Shown here one piece after another: positions 25,424 to 32,638 of a stretch of 35,616 nt of DNA. The position numbers and the translations under genes were made by a program. Position 1 is the first letter of the stretch. Every line of letters begins with the position of its first letter. The notes under the pieces are model-generated. The model worked only from the letters and a program-made list of their open reading frames with translations, was not told the origin of the DNA and searched no databases. Source of the DNA: Caldifarciminota bacterium (lineage in GTDB: Bacteria; Hydrothermota; UBA3073); assembly GCA_030606335.1 (NCBI GenBank), contig JAUWGP010000028.1, forward strand, positions 1 through 35,616, read 5' to 3'.

Positions 25424-25966
25424 ATGAAAAATTCTCTTATTACAATTGTTGTCAGTTTGTATCTTGGTGCCTTTTTTAATGCTCAGGCTGTTGATATTAC
25501 CTTGCGATTTGGACAGGGTGGATTTCGTGATGCTCGCGCACCCGGCGGAATATTGGGTGGTGGACAAATTGCTCTGGATGTCAAGCTGGGCGAGCTCCCT
25601 ATCGCCATTTCTACCACCCTGGAGTACTATACAAAAGACCCGGTTGCAGATTCTATTTATGAAATGAGTGGTATAATAGTTCTAAATGCACTCTATCTGG
25701 TGCCCAGAACGCATGAGAGGGTTGACATTTTCCTGGGAGGTGGTATTGGAAAGGTTGATGTCCCCAGAGGTTCGGCATATCCAGATGTTATGGTAATGGG
25801 TATTATGTATGACCTTGTTGCCGGAGTCAATGTCGAGGCATTCTGGAAGATAGGTTTTTACATCGTAGGCAAATACATTTACAGCAGTAAGGAAATCGAT
25901 AACATAAAAGTAATTGATATTAGTGATTTTATTGGTCTGGTTGGTATCTCCCTTAATTTTGAGTGA
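25424..25966 (+). CDS. Secreted protein, probably a small outer-membrane beta-barrel
   Basis: 180 residues. A signal peptide (MKNSLITIVVSLYLGAFFNAQA, cleavage near 22) is followed by alternating hydrophobic/polar strands rich in Gly and aromatics: IALDVKLGELPIAISTTLEYY, VDIFLGGGIGKVDV, DLVAGVNVEAFWKIGFYIVGKYIY. It ends in LNFE, close to the aromatic-terminated last strand of outer-membrane barrels. I do not recognise a specific family. The base composition is somewhat more GC-rich than its neighbours. There is no clear Shine-Dalgarno before the ATG, and it appears to stand alone. Confidence 0.75.
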   Translation: MKNSLITIVVSLYLGAFFNAQAVDITLRFGQGGFRDARAPGGILGGGQIALDVKLGELPIAISTTLEYYTKDPVADSIYEMSGIIVLNALYLVPRTHERVDIFLGGGIGKVDVPRGSAYPDVMVMGIMYDLVAGVNVEAFWKIGFYIVGKYIYSSKEIDNIKVIDISDFIGLVGISLNFE

Positions 25967-26018
25967 TAATCTGTATAACCCACTAAAGATGTAATATAGT
26001 TAAATATCTGAGTAATCA

Positions 26019-26038
26019 GGTATAATGAATATTATACC
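26019..26038. promoter_or_regulatory. Perfect 8-bp inverted repeat before the 26051 gene
   Basis: GGTATAAT-GAAT-ATTATACC, immediately followed by AAGAGGA and ATG 26051. The left arm also contains a TATAAT hexamer. It is the same motif, in the same position relative to the start, as at 24818-24837. Confidence 0.55.
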
Positions 26039-26050
26039 AAGAGGAAAAAA

Positions 26051-26416
26051 ATGGAAAAACATGTTACTGTTGTTGCAGCTATACATATTGGTTTTGGTGC
26101 TCTTGGTATTTTAATTGCTCTTGCCGTACTTGTGGCTGTTGTTGGTGCTGGTATTATCTCAGGAGATCCAGAAGCAAAAGCCATAACCTCGTTTGTTGGA
26201 CCAACAATATCGTTTTTTATCGTCTTAATATCTGTACCGTATATTATAGGTGGTATTGGACTCCTGAGAAGACGATCCTGGGCAAGAATTCTGGTTCTAA
26301 TAGTTTCCATCCTTGATCTAATAGATATCCCAATTGGAACCATTGCAGGTGTCTACTCTATCTGGGTTTTAGTCAAGGACGAGACGATCCAATTATTCAC
26401 CCCGAAGAGCTTGTAG
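26051..26416 (+). CDS. Small polytopic membrane protein, unknown function
   Basis: 121 residues with three to four hydrophobic segments: about 6-34 (IHIGFGALGILIALAVLVAVVGAGI), 46-70 (FVGPTISFFIVLISVPYIIGGIGLL), then after RRRSWAR a segment at about 77-108 (ILVLIVSILDLIDIPIGTIAGVYSIWVL). It ends in a short soluble tail, DETIQLFTPKSL. The layout resembles widespread small membrane proteins of unknown role. AGAGGA at 26039-26044 serves as ribosome site, next to a perfect inverted repeat. Confidence 0.8.
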   Translation: MEKHVTVVAAIHIGFGALGILIALAVLVAVVGAGIISGDPEAKAITSFVGPTISFFIVLISVPYIIGGIGLLRRRSWARILVLIVSILDLIDIPIGTIAGVYSIWVLVKDETIQLFTPKSL

Positions 26417-26526
26417 TTAGCCTACTGTCAGCATTGGGTATAGAAAGAAATTGTCCATTATGAAGGGTTTTAAAAAAGTAAGTTATGATTATTTTTATCT
26501 TCTAATTTTATAACAGGGGGTTAATC

Positions 26527-26880
26527 ATGTATCTAGAAAAGAAAATAGGTGCCCTCCTTGCACTTGAGGAGGATGGGAAGGTTGTAAAGACCATAAAGTT
26601 CTATCTGAAACCCAAAGTAGCTGAGCAGCGAATGTGTTCAACGACGTTCGAGCAAACCTTTGACAAGAGCAGCTATGTGCTTACACTAATTTCGGGTGAA
26701 GATGCACTTTTGTTTGAAAGAGAGACGGAACTGGGTACACCGTGGGTATCCATAAATTCACCGGAGGAAATGGATCTTTCGGACAAAAAGTTTCCAAGTT
26801 TCTTAAGTTCCGTTATCTCCGAAGACCACATGAGAAGACAGATTCATGAACAGATATCATCCTTTGTAAATGGGATGTAA
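26527..26880 (+). CDS. 117-aa protein of unknown family, paralog A
   Basis: Soluble, with no signal peptide. It is a close paralog of the gene at 27119 (identical length; shared ALLALEEDGKVVKTI, FYLKPKVAE, CSTTFE-TFD-SSYVLT, SINSPEEMDLSDKKFP and SFVNGM at the end). The pattern suggests a beta-rich start and a helical end. I do not recognise the family. GGGGG at 26516-26520 is the ribosome site, and the leader ATTTTATAACAGGGG is shared with the paralog (ATCATATAACAGGGG), so the duplication included the control region. A secreted peptide gene lies between the two copies. Confidence 0.8.
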   Translation: MYLEKKIGALLALEEDGKVVKTIKFYLKPKVAEQRMCSTTFEQTFDKSSYVLTLISGEDALLFERETELGTPWVSINSPEEMDLSDKKFPSFLSSVISEDHMRRQIHEQISSFVNGM

Positions 26881-26930
26881 AGGAGTTCATAATCTGCTTT
26901 ATCTTTATAAAATTAAAGGAGGTGAAAAGT

Positions 26931-27074
26931 ATGAGTAAGCTACTAAAAAAACTGTGTATGGTAGGGATAGCATTTGTGCTTGCCCTATCAGTGGCTACTA
27001 TGCCATTTACTGGCGGTGGTGACCCACCACCAGTGGAGCCAGATCCACCCACAGCATCAGGTAGTGTTAAATGA
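26931..27074 (+). CDS. 47-aa secreted peptide between two paralogous genes
   Basis: ATG 26931 is preceded by AAAGGAGGTGA (26916-26926), one of the strongest ribosome sites in the window. The protein starts MSKLLKKLCMVGIAFVLALS, a textbook Sec signal (basic start, then hydrophobic core), continues with VATMPFTGGGD and a Pro/Glu/Asp tail (PPPVEPDPPTASGSVK). A mature product of roughly 20-25 residues is expected after cleavage near ATM. It has one Cys inside the signal region; there is no lipobox. Position and context suggest function with the flanking paralogs, for example as an exported signal or processed peptide. This is inference. Confidence 0.72.
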   Translation: MSKLLKKLCMVGIAFVLALSVATMPFTGGGDPPPVEPDPPTASGSVK

Positions 27075-27118
27075 AAGTGTTATTTTTGTTCTTTTAATCA
27101 TATAACAGGGGATTTATC

Positions 27119-27472
27119 ATGTATTTAGGAAAGAAAATAGAGGCGCTCCTCGCCCTTGAGGAAGATGGAAAGGTTGTGAAGACCATAAGGTTCTATTTGA
27201 AGCCAAAGGTAGCTGAGAGACGAACGTGTTCAACGACGTTTGAGAAAACCTTTGACAGGAGTAGTTATGTGCTTACCATGAATTCAGGCAAAGAGTCACT
27301 TACCTTTGAGACAGAATTAAAACCGGGAACTCCATGGATATCCATAAATTCACCAGAGGAGATGGATCTATCAGATAAAAAGTTTCCTGATTTCTTAAAT
27401 TCTGTTGTCTATGAAGACCATATGAGAGTAGAGATACAGGAACAAATAATGTCCTTTGTAAATGGGATGTAG
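27119..27472 (+). CDS. 117-aa protein of unknown family, paralog B
   Basis: Same length as the gene at 26527 and similar over its whole length. Most differences are conservative in the N-terminal half and lie between residues 55 and 70 (MNSGKESLTFETELKPG here). Both keep the SPEEMDLSDKKFP segment and the C-terminal FVNGM. No signal peptide or known motif is present. AGGGGAT is the ribosome site. It ends just before the palindromic element at 27494. With paralog A and the peptide gene it forms a compact three-gene unit. Confidence 0.8.
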   Translation: MYLGKKIEALLALEEDGKVVKTIRFYLKPKVAERRTCSTTFEKTFDRSSYVLTMNSGKESLTFETELKPGTPWISINSPEEMDLSDKKFPDFLNSVVYEDHMRVEIQEQIMSFVNGM

Positions 27473-27493
27473 AGGTCCTCGAAGCTGGGATAT

Positions 27494-27556
27494 CCCCGTT
27501 AAATAGAAGTGTTTACTGTAACACTCTGACATTTATTGTTAAATATTTCACGGGGT
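27494..27556. repeat. Palindromic element, copy 2 (63 bp)
   Basis: CCCCGTTAAATA at 27494 and TATTTCACGGGGT at 27544-27556; one mismatch in the arms compared with the copy at 3711. The body CTCTGACATTTATTGTTA is also conserved. Confidence 0.85.
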
Positions 27557-27558
27557 TC

Positions 27559-27623
27559 ACCCTGTTAAATAGAAGCGGTTACTGTAGAACTATGACATTT
27601 ATTGTTATGTTATTTAACAGGGT
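27559..27623. repeat. Palindromic element, copy 3 (65 bp), with compensatory arm change
   Basis: ACCCTGTTAAATA (27559-27571) and TATTTAACAGGGT (27611-27623) are perfect inverted repeats. Relative to 3711-3774 both arms changed together (C to T on the left, G to A on the right), which keeps the pairing. It is 2 bp from copy 2, in tandem. Confidence 0.87.
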
Positions 27624-28375
27624 AAACGGTGGCGAAACTCGTAATGTAACTCGAAACAAGAAGCTTGAAACTGGAAAAAGACAAAACGAGCTTCGAGTAT
27701 CAAAATATTGAGCCTCGATACGAGCATCGACAACGATAAACTGGGAAGCAACTTCCCGGTTGCGATAAATGAATGTTTAATGTTAAATGGGATAAGAGTT
27801 AATTAGTTGAAAAGTTAATTGGTTGATTAGGTTAAATGATAAGTGTAGTAGGAGTCCGTCGTTTGACGAACGATAATTGGTAGGAGCAACCTCCCGGTTG
27901 CGAGAAGAAGGAAGAGCGTCCCGATAGAATAGCTGCGCATTCTACACCGTACATTGTTACTACAGGGCAGGCCACGGTGTAATAAAGAAAAAAATTACAC
28001 CATAATGTAATATAAAAAACCTAATTACATATGGCAAGCATGGCAAGCAGGATAAATCTTAGCGTCTTTTTAAATAAAATAATAAGTCTCATACGAGTCT
28101 CGTTCAAGTCCCTGTTATTATGTGTCATAGGGTCTTAGGGTCTTTGTGTCTTAGGGTTGACATTGTTTTTTGAGTTTACTCAGTTCGTTGGGTTGACTTT
28201 TTACTTGTCCTTAAATTGTTTACCCTATGAAATGTAGCCTGCCCTGTGGAAGCAGAGCTATTCAACAGGGTATCTATTTCATCGGGGTCAATTCCAAGTT
28301 CCTGTTAAAAGGTCTTTCAAATAAATTATAAGTCTCATACGAGTCTCGTTCGAGTCCCTGTTAAATTGTTTTTAT
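27624..28375. repeat. Gene-free region of nested short repeats
   Basis: GCAAC-TTCCCG-GTTGC lies at 27748-27763. TCGTT...AACGA sits at 27859-27873. GCAACC-TCCC-GGTTGC is at 27886-27901. TCCCGATAGAATAGCTGCGC at 27919 has its right arm interrupted by ACACCGT...ACGGTGT (about 27954-27980). At 28222-28288 an ACCCTATGAAAT...ATTTCATCGGGGT palindrome encloses the reverse complement of the 15040-15080 segment. CCCTGTT leader repeats occur at 28088-28118 and 28300-28370. No open frame is plausible. Confidence 0.8.
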
Positions 28376-28381
28376 CTCAAA

Positions 28382-28571
28382 AAAAGTGTAAAGTTTCTTT
28401 ACACTTTTATGATGATTTTAGACACTTTATTCTTATCCCAATTTCAGAACAAATCCTCCCAAGTCCTTATATAATCATATGATGGCCAAAATTAGACAAA
28501 ATAGCAACTTCTAAAAAGTGTAAAGTTTCATTACACAACTATCAAAAAGTGTAAAGTTTCTTTACACTTTT
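28382..28571. repeat. Three copies of a GTGTAAAG-TTT-CTTTACAC palindrome
   Basis: AAAAGTGTAAAG, TTT, then CTTTACACTTTT: perfect 12-bp arms at 28382-28408 and 28545-28571, and a half-degraded copy at 28514-28535 (right arm CATTACAC). Strong hairpins with T-rich ends could terminate transcription on either strand or bind a dimeric regulator. The spacing between the last two is 31 bp. Confidence 0.85.
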
Positions 28572-29023
28572 TTGACCCACGTAAATACCCTCCCTAAGAT
28601 GTAAATTTTTTAATCCCTTATTTATTCAGTCGTTACATATATTTCCACTAAAACTGACACGCTTTTTGCTCTTTAATATAGTGAAGGGAAATGAAAAATG
28701 AATATATTAGCTATAATTATTAGTTACTTAAAAGGAGGATAAGATTTTACTTACCGTCATTACTTAAAGAGTGTAAAATCAGAGTGAGTATCTATGAGAT
28801 TATAGAAGGTCTATATAATCTCCACACTTAGTGGTTAAGATCCATATCTTTTATCAAAATGCTTGTAAATTAAGGGAATAATTGGGCTTAAAGAACAGGT
28901 AAGAGAGGATTTATACGGTTATGATTAGCCGTGATTGCTAATTTATTAGTAAGGATAATCCTATGTTAGGCAACATGTTACGTCATTCATAAAACATAAC
29001 TATTAAATGAAGGGAGGCAAAAA
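28572..29023. other. AT-rich region before the repeat-protein gene
   Basis: No convincing gene. A 14-codon frame (28698-28742, MNILAIIISYLKGG) ends inside AAAGGAGG (28731-28738), which is not followed by a start codon. No consensus promoter for the gene at 29024 was found; GAAGGGAGG just before its ATG is the ribosome site. Confidence 0.5.
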
Positions 29024-30214
29024 ATGTATCTTATCCAAGGTAATTTTGGGGACAGAGGAAACTTTGAAGCAGCCTTGCGTGAAGGAAACCATTTAGTGCA
29101 TTACTGGCGCAATAACGATGATAGAGGTTATCCATGGTATAAGAGCGTGAATTTTGGCGACAATGTTAACTCTGATCCAGCATTGATTCAGGGCAATTTC
29201 GGTGACCGAGGCAACTTTGAGTTAGTGGTCAGAGAGGGTAATAAACTACGCCATTATTGGCGTGCCAATAACGCTTCAGGTCTTCCATGGCACAAGGGAG
29301 TTCTTTTTGGCGACAATGTTGATTCTGCTCCAGCATTGATTCAGGGTAATTTCGGTGACCGAGGCAACTTTGAGTTAGTGGTCAGAGAGGGTAATAAACT
29401 ACGCCATTATTGGCGTGCCAATAACGCTTCAGGTCTTCCATGGCACAAAGGAGTTCTTTTTGGCGACAATGTTAACTCTGATCCAGCATTGATTCAGGGT
29501 AATTTCGGTGACCGAGGCAACTTTGAGTTAGTGGTCAGAGAGGGTAATAAACTACGCCATTATTGGCGTGCTAATGACGCTTCAGGTCTTCCATGGCATA
29601 AAGGGGATATATTCAGCGATCACGTAACCTTTCAGCCATCACTTATCCAATCCAACTTCGGGGACAAAGGCAATTTTGAACTTCTAACAAAACGTGGTAA
29701 TTGCCTTACTCATTTCTGGCGCAATAATGATACCTCAGGATATCCATGGTCTGAGGAAATACAAACTCATGCGGTTGTACCGCTTGGAAATCCGCCAACA
29801 GCAGCGCAAAGAACAAAATTTTTAGGTGCTTTCCCAAACCTTCGGAATTTTAATATAACGGATCCCACTACAGGGGTTTACAATTGTATTTCGTGGAGTG
29901 TTGGGATTACTAACCAATGGATATGGCCAGGCAACACAGTTGCGGTATTTGATACATTTTATGCTTCCTACGGGTGGGCACCTTCAGCGGATGGAAGACG
30001 CGAGTATAAAAAACGAAAAGTAGCTTTATGGGCTGATTCTTCTGGGTGTACGCATGGATCACGAGAAACACACGATTGTGATTGGCATGAAAGTAAATGT
30101 GGAGGTTGGGAACGGATTATGCATGACAAATTCCAAATGCAGGGTGGTTCCTATGGAAATATTATTAAATATTATGAAAAACACGACCCAAATGTAAATC
30201 TTGATCTAGCTTAA
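29024..30214 (+). CDS. Five-repeat beta-propeller-like protein with C-terminal Cys/His domain
   Basis: 396 residues. Residues 2-257 are five 51-residue repeats (starting near 3, 54, 105, 156 and 207). Each carries LIQGNFGDRGNFEL, a REGN turn, HYWR-N, and PWHK...FGDNV. The repeat pattern resembles lectin-like or tachylectin-type propellers; five blades would close a ring. Residues about 258-396 are a separate domain with YNCISWS (C288), a Trp-rich segment, ALWADSSGCTHGSRE (H344) and a GGWERIMHD...YGNIIKYYEK end. This pattern matches a family (DUF7689-like) in which the conserved Cys and His suggest a papain-like fold; activity is inferred, not known. There is no signal peptide and the first repeat begins at residue 2. 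Cys residues near 372 and below (GCTHG, DCDWHESKCGG) may bind metal or form disulfides. A small gene follows 24 nt downstream. Confidence 0.85.
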   Translation: MYLIQGNFGDRGNFEAALREGNHLVHYWRNNDDRGYPWYKSVNFGDNVNSDPALIQGNFGDRGNFELVVREGNKLRHYWRANNASGLPWHKGVLFGDNVDSAPALIQGNFGDRGNFELVVREGNKLRHYWRANNASGLPWHKGVLFGDNVNSDPALIQGNFGDRGNFELVVREGNKLRHYWRANDASGLPWHKGDIFSDHVTFQPSLIQSNFGDKGNFELLTKRGNCLTHFWRNNDTSGYPWSEEIQTHAVVPLGNPPTAAQRTKFLGAFPNLRNFNITDPTTGVYNCISWSVGITNQWIWPGNTVAVFDTFYASYGWAPSADGRREYKKRKVALWADSSGCTHGSRETHDCDWHESKCGGWERIMHDKFQMQGGSYGNIIKYYEKHDPNVNLDLA

Positions 30215-30238
30215 TTTTAAAAATAAAGGAGAATAATC

Positions 30239-30613
30239 ATGGAAAAATCAAAGAAAATAAAGGAACAATTCGATGCTCTATATGCAGAGTGGGAGAAGGT
30301 TATCCAAGACCCAAAAATCCAGGTCAGTTCTAGACCCCAAGACTATATAGATAACGAGCCATACCGTGAAATTGTAAAACTGGGTAAAGATGCTCTCCCG
30401 TTTATTTTTAAAAAAATAGAGCAGGGGGTATTCTTTATGAATCAGGCAGCACTTGCAATAACCAAGTACAATATAGATGAAATCATCAAAGAGGAGAAAA
30501 AGAAACCACTGGATAAGAGGATCGATTTCTTCGTTGTGAAGAAAGTTGAGGAGATGCCAAAATTCCTGAGTGAGCAACAAAAATCAAAATTGATTTTGAA
30601 ATACCTTCGATAA
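30239..30613 (+). CDS. Small helical protein, likely partner of the repeat protein
   Basis: 124 residues, with AAAGGAG before the ATG and only 24 nt after the upstream stop, so it is in the same transcript. All-helical by eye. The central segment NEPYREIVKLGKDALPFIFKKIEQG and NQAALAITKYNIDEI resembles single HEAT-like units seen in short uncharacterised proteins (H-P-x-Y-x-x-I-x-x-x-G...P-L-I-L-x-E-L) often encoded as the second gene of two-gene accessory cassettes. That arrangement is compatible with an immunity or antitoxin role toward the Cys/His domain protein, but no direct evidence exists here. No signal peptide or membrane segment. Confidence 0.75.
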   Translation: MEKSKKIKEQFDALYAEWEKVIQDPKIQVSSRPQDYIDNEPYREIVKLGKDALPFIFKKIEQGVFFMNQAALAITKYNIDEIIKEEKKKPLDKRIDFFVVKKVEEMPKFLSEQQKSKLILKYLR

Positions 30614-31077
30614 CAAGCCAAATAGTTAAGGCTTATATACTCACGAGTATCTTTTTATTATGAAAGGACACAACCTTACGATAATTCAATTTCATTATTC
30701 ATTAAGTACTCCCATATTTGAACAGATCGCAAAAGCTGAAGAAGACACAATGTTCTACATTACGAGTTTCAAATAGAAACCTGTTGGAAACGAAAAACAT
30801 TATGAAATAACCTTTGCAGTTTAATGATATTTTTTTTCTGGTACAGACCTTATGGCATTTTCGTATATTTAATGAGATATTAAATTTCTACCCATTTCTG
30901 GAGTTTCGAATCCGAATTTTTTTCTAACAAATCACCTATTTTTTGTATAATATAAACAGAATTGACAAGCGATAATGTTGTTTGAACTACCAAATAGAAT
31001 GACATCTGAAAGTGTCAGAAAGAAAAAAATAACCGTAATATTTCTTAAAATTGAAATAAACCAACTGGAAATTAGTT
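30614..31077. other. 464-bp spacer with a possible promoter
   Basis: A 38-codon frame (30660-30776, MKGHNLTIIQFHYSLSTPIF...) has no ribosome site and is probably chance or a gene remnant. No repeats of the dispersed families were noted. The 3' part holds the promoter candidate at 30924. Confidence 0.45.
30924..30951 (+). promoter_or_regulatory. Possible promoter of the membrane protein/MBL pair
   Basis: TATAAT at 30946-30951 with CTAACA at 30924-30929, spacer 16 nt. The -35 neighbourhood (AACAAATCACC) resembles that of the consensus promoter at 24544 (TTGACAAATCACC). Leader to ATG 31078 is about 120 nt. Confidence 0.5.
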
Positions 31078-31785
31078 ATGCTTAAGGATATAAAAGTTAC
31101 TCTATACGACATTTTCGGGTATCTGTTACCTGGCATCGTTTTTCTTGCATCGATAGTTATTCTATTCTGGACTATCTTCATCCCTCGGTCTCCCTTGGTG
31201 CCATATCAATTAACTGACAAAATTTGGGTATTGGCTCTATTAGTTTCCTATTTTTCTGGTCATATGGCACAGGCTCTTGCAAACATCCTTGCCAAGCTTT
31301 TGCCATCGGCTGAAGATTTAGTGCTTTCAAGAGATCGAGCAAACAACCTACCTAAGGCTATCATTGAATCAGTAAAATCTAAGGCAAGTTCAATGATTGG
31401 TATTGATTTGAAAGAAATAAACTCAGAATGGCTCTACTCGATATGTGATGAGACCCTCGTACAGTCTGGAGTTGTCGAAGACCGAGAAGTTTATCTTTAT
31501 CGAGAAGGATTTTATCGGGGACTTACAGTTTCTTTATTTGCTCTGGCTTTGTCTCTCTTTCTGCGAATGGTGATTCCGGGTACGACGATTATAATCTCCT
31601 CAGGTGTTTCACAATCCATCAGTTGGACTATATTACTTTTTCTTACCCTAATTTCCTTCGTTGGATCTTTACTTGCCTTTCTACGGTACATGAGATTTGC
31701 AAGATATCGTGTGACACGAGCGATAATAGGATTTTTAGCCTTGCAAGGGAAGGAGACCCTTGAGAATAACAAAGGGGAGGTATAA
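31078..31785 (+). CDS. Four-helix membrane protein paired with an MBL-fold hydrolase
   Basis: 235 residues. Hydrophobic helices lie at about 13-35 (IFGYLLPGIVFLASIVILFW), 48-66, 148-168 and 173-203. A soluble loop of about 75 residues between the two pairs includes LSRDRANNLPKAI and EINSEWLYSICDETLVQSG. The start MLKDIKVTLYDIFGYLLPG resembles membrane proteins of unknown role found in accessory operons. I do not recognise a family with certainty. No Shine-Dalgarno is obvious before the ATG. Its last 26 nt overlap the next frame, indicating translational coupling with the metallo-hydrolase. Confidence 0.8.
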   Translation: MLKDIKVTLYDIFGYLLPGIVFLASIVILFWTIFIPRSPLVPYQLTDKIWVLALLVSYFSGHMAQALANILAKLLPSAEDLVLSRDRANNLPKAIIESVKSKASSMIGIDLKEINSEWLYSICDETLVQSGVVEDREVYLYREGFYRGLTVSLFALALSLFLRMVIPGTTIIISSGVSQSISWTILLFLTLISFVGSLLAFLRYMRFARYRVTRAIIGFLALQGKETLENNKGEV

Positions 31786-32638
31786 AATAATAAAGTTTGT
31801 TTTTTGGGATGTTCAACACGGTAGCGCAGCTTACATAGCCACGCCCGGTGGTCAACATATAGTCGTTGATTTAGGTATTGGGTCGTACGGTGATTCAGAC
31901 TTAGAGTTTAGCCCCCTTCTTCACCTTAAGCATAAATGGGGTGTCAGTCAATTGGATGCTGTTATTATTACCCATCCACATCGGGATCATTTAGACGATG
32001 TCTTTAATTTTGACGCATTGTCGCCAAGGTTTTTACGGAGTCCGAATCATTTGAGCGAAGAGGATGTCAGAGCTGGTAATCGAACAGTAGATAAAGATGT
32101 AATCAACAAATACTTAGAAATCAATAAAAAATACAGCTACACCCAAAGAGAGAACCCTTTTTATGCAAATAATAATGGCGGAGCTCAAATACGGACATTT
32201 ATTCCTTCATCATGCGTCACATCTAATCTAAACAATCATAGCATCGTCACTGTCATATCACATGCTGGATCAAAGATGATAATTCCGGGAGATAATGAAA
32301 CTGCTTCATGGGATGAGCTTCTTGAAAGAAGTGATTTTGTGTCATCTATAAATGATACAGATATCTTGGTAGCACCTCATCATGGGAGGAATGCTGGTTT
32401 TTCGTCTGCTCTATTTGAGCACATCAATCCCAAGCTTACCATTATATCGGATGGTCGACATTGTGATACAAGTGCTACTGATCGATATGCACAGAAGACA
32501 CAAGGGTGGACAGTTCACAAACGAAGTGGGGGCAAAGAAGAGAGAAAATGCGTAACCACTAGGAATGATGGAGTTATAGTCGTTAAATTTGGTGAAAATT
32601 CGTATGGAAAACGATTTATCGAAGTTACCATAGACTAG
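31760..32638 (+). CDS. Metallo-beta-lactamase-fold hydrolase (ComEC/Rec2-like)
   Basis: 292 residues if started at TTG 31760. The metal-binding motif H72-P-H74-R-D76-H77 (THPHRDHLDD) is intact. It is preceded by FWDVQHGSAAYIATPGGQHIVVDLGIG, and further ligands are probably in IIPGDNE, APHHGRN and ISDGRH. The sequence order is that of the ComEC C-terminal MBL domain, which acts on nucleic acids or nucleotides in some members; the substrate here is unknown. The start is uncertain. GGGGAGG (31773-31779) is followed by ATAATA instead of ATG, and the aligned family start would be at IKFVFWD. The TTG has only a close AAGGAG. It overlaps the membrane protein gene, so the two likely form one module. 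Confidence 0.88.
   Translation: MRITKGRYKIIKFVFWDVQHGSAAYIATPGGQHIVVDLGIGSYGDSDLEFSPLLHLKHKWGVSQLDAVIITHPHRDHLDDVFNFDALSPRFLRSPNHLSEEDVRAGNRTVDKDVINKYLEINKKYSYTQRENPFYANNNGGAQIRTFIPSSCVTSNLNNHSIVTVISHAGSKMIIPGDNETASWDELLERSDFVSSINDTDILVAPHHGRNAGFSSALFEHINPKLTIISDGRHCDTSATDRYAQKTQGWTVHKRSGGKEERKCVTTRNDGVIVVKFGENSYGKRFIEVTID

Noticed and set aside
28330-28372. tRNA-like T-loop (GTTCGAGTCCC, also GTTCAAGTCCC at 28108)
   Set aside because: The flanking bases do not form a T-stem, and no acceptor, D or anticodon arm is present. The string belongs to the CCCTGTT leader repeat.
30660-30776. 38-codon frame after the helical partner gene
   Set aside because: No ribosome site, no family resemblance and no supporting context; kept only as a possible remnant.
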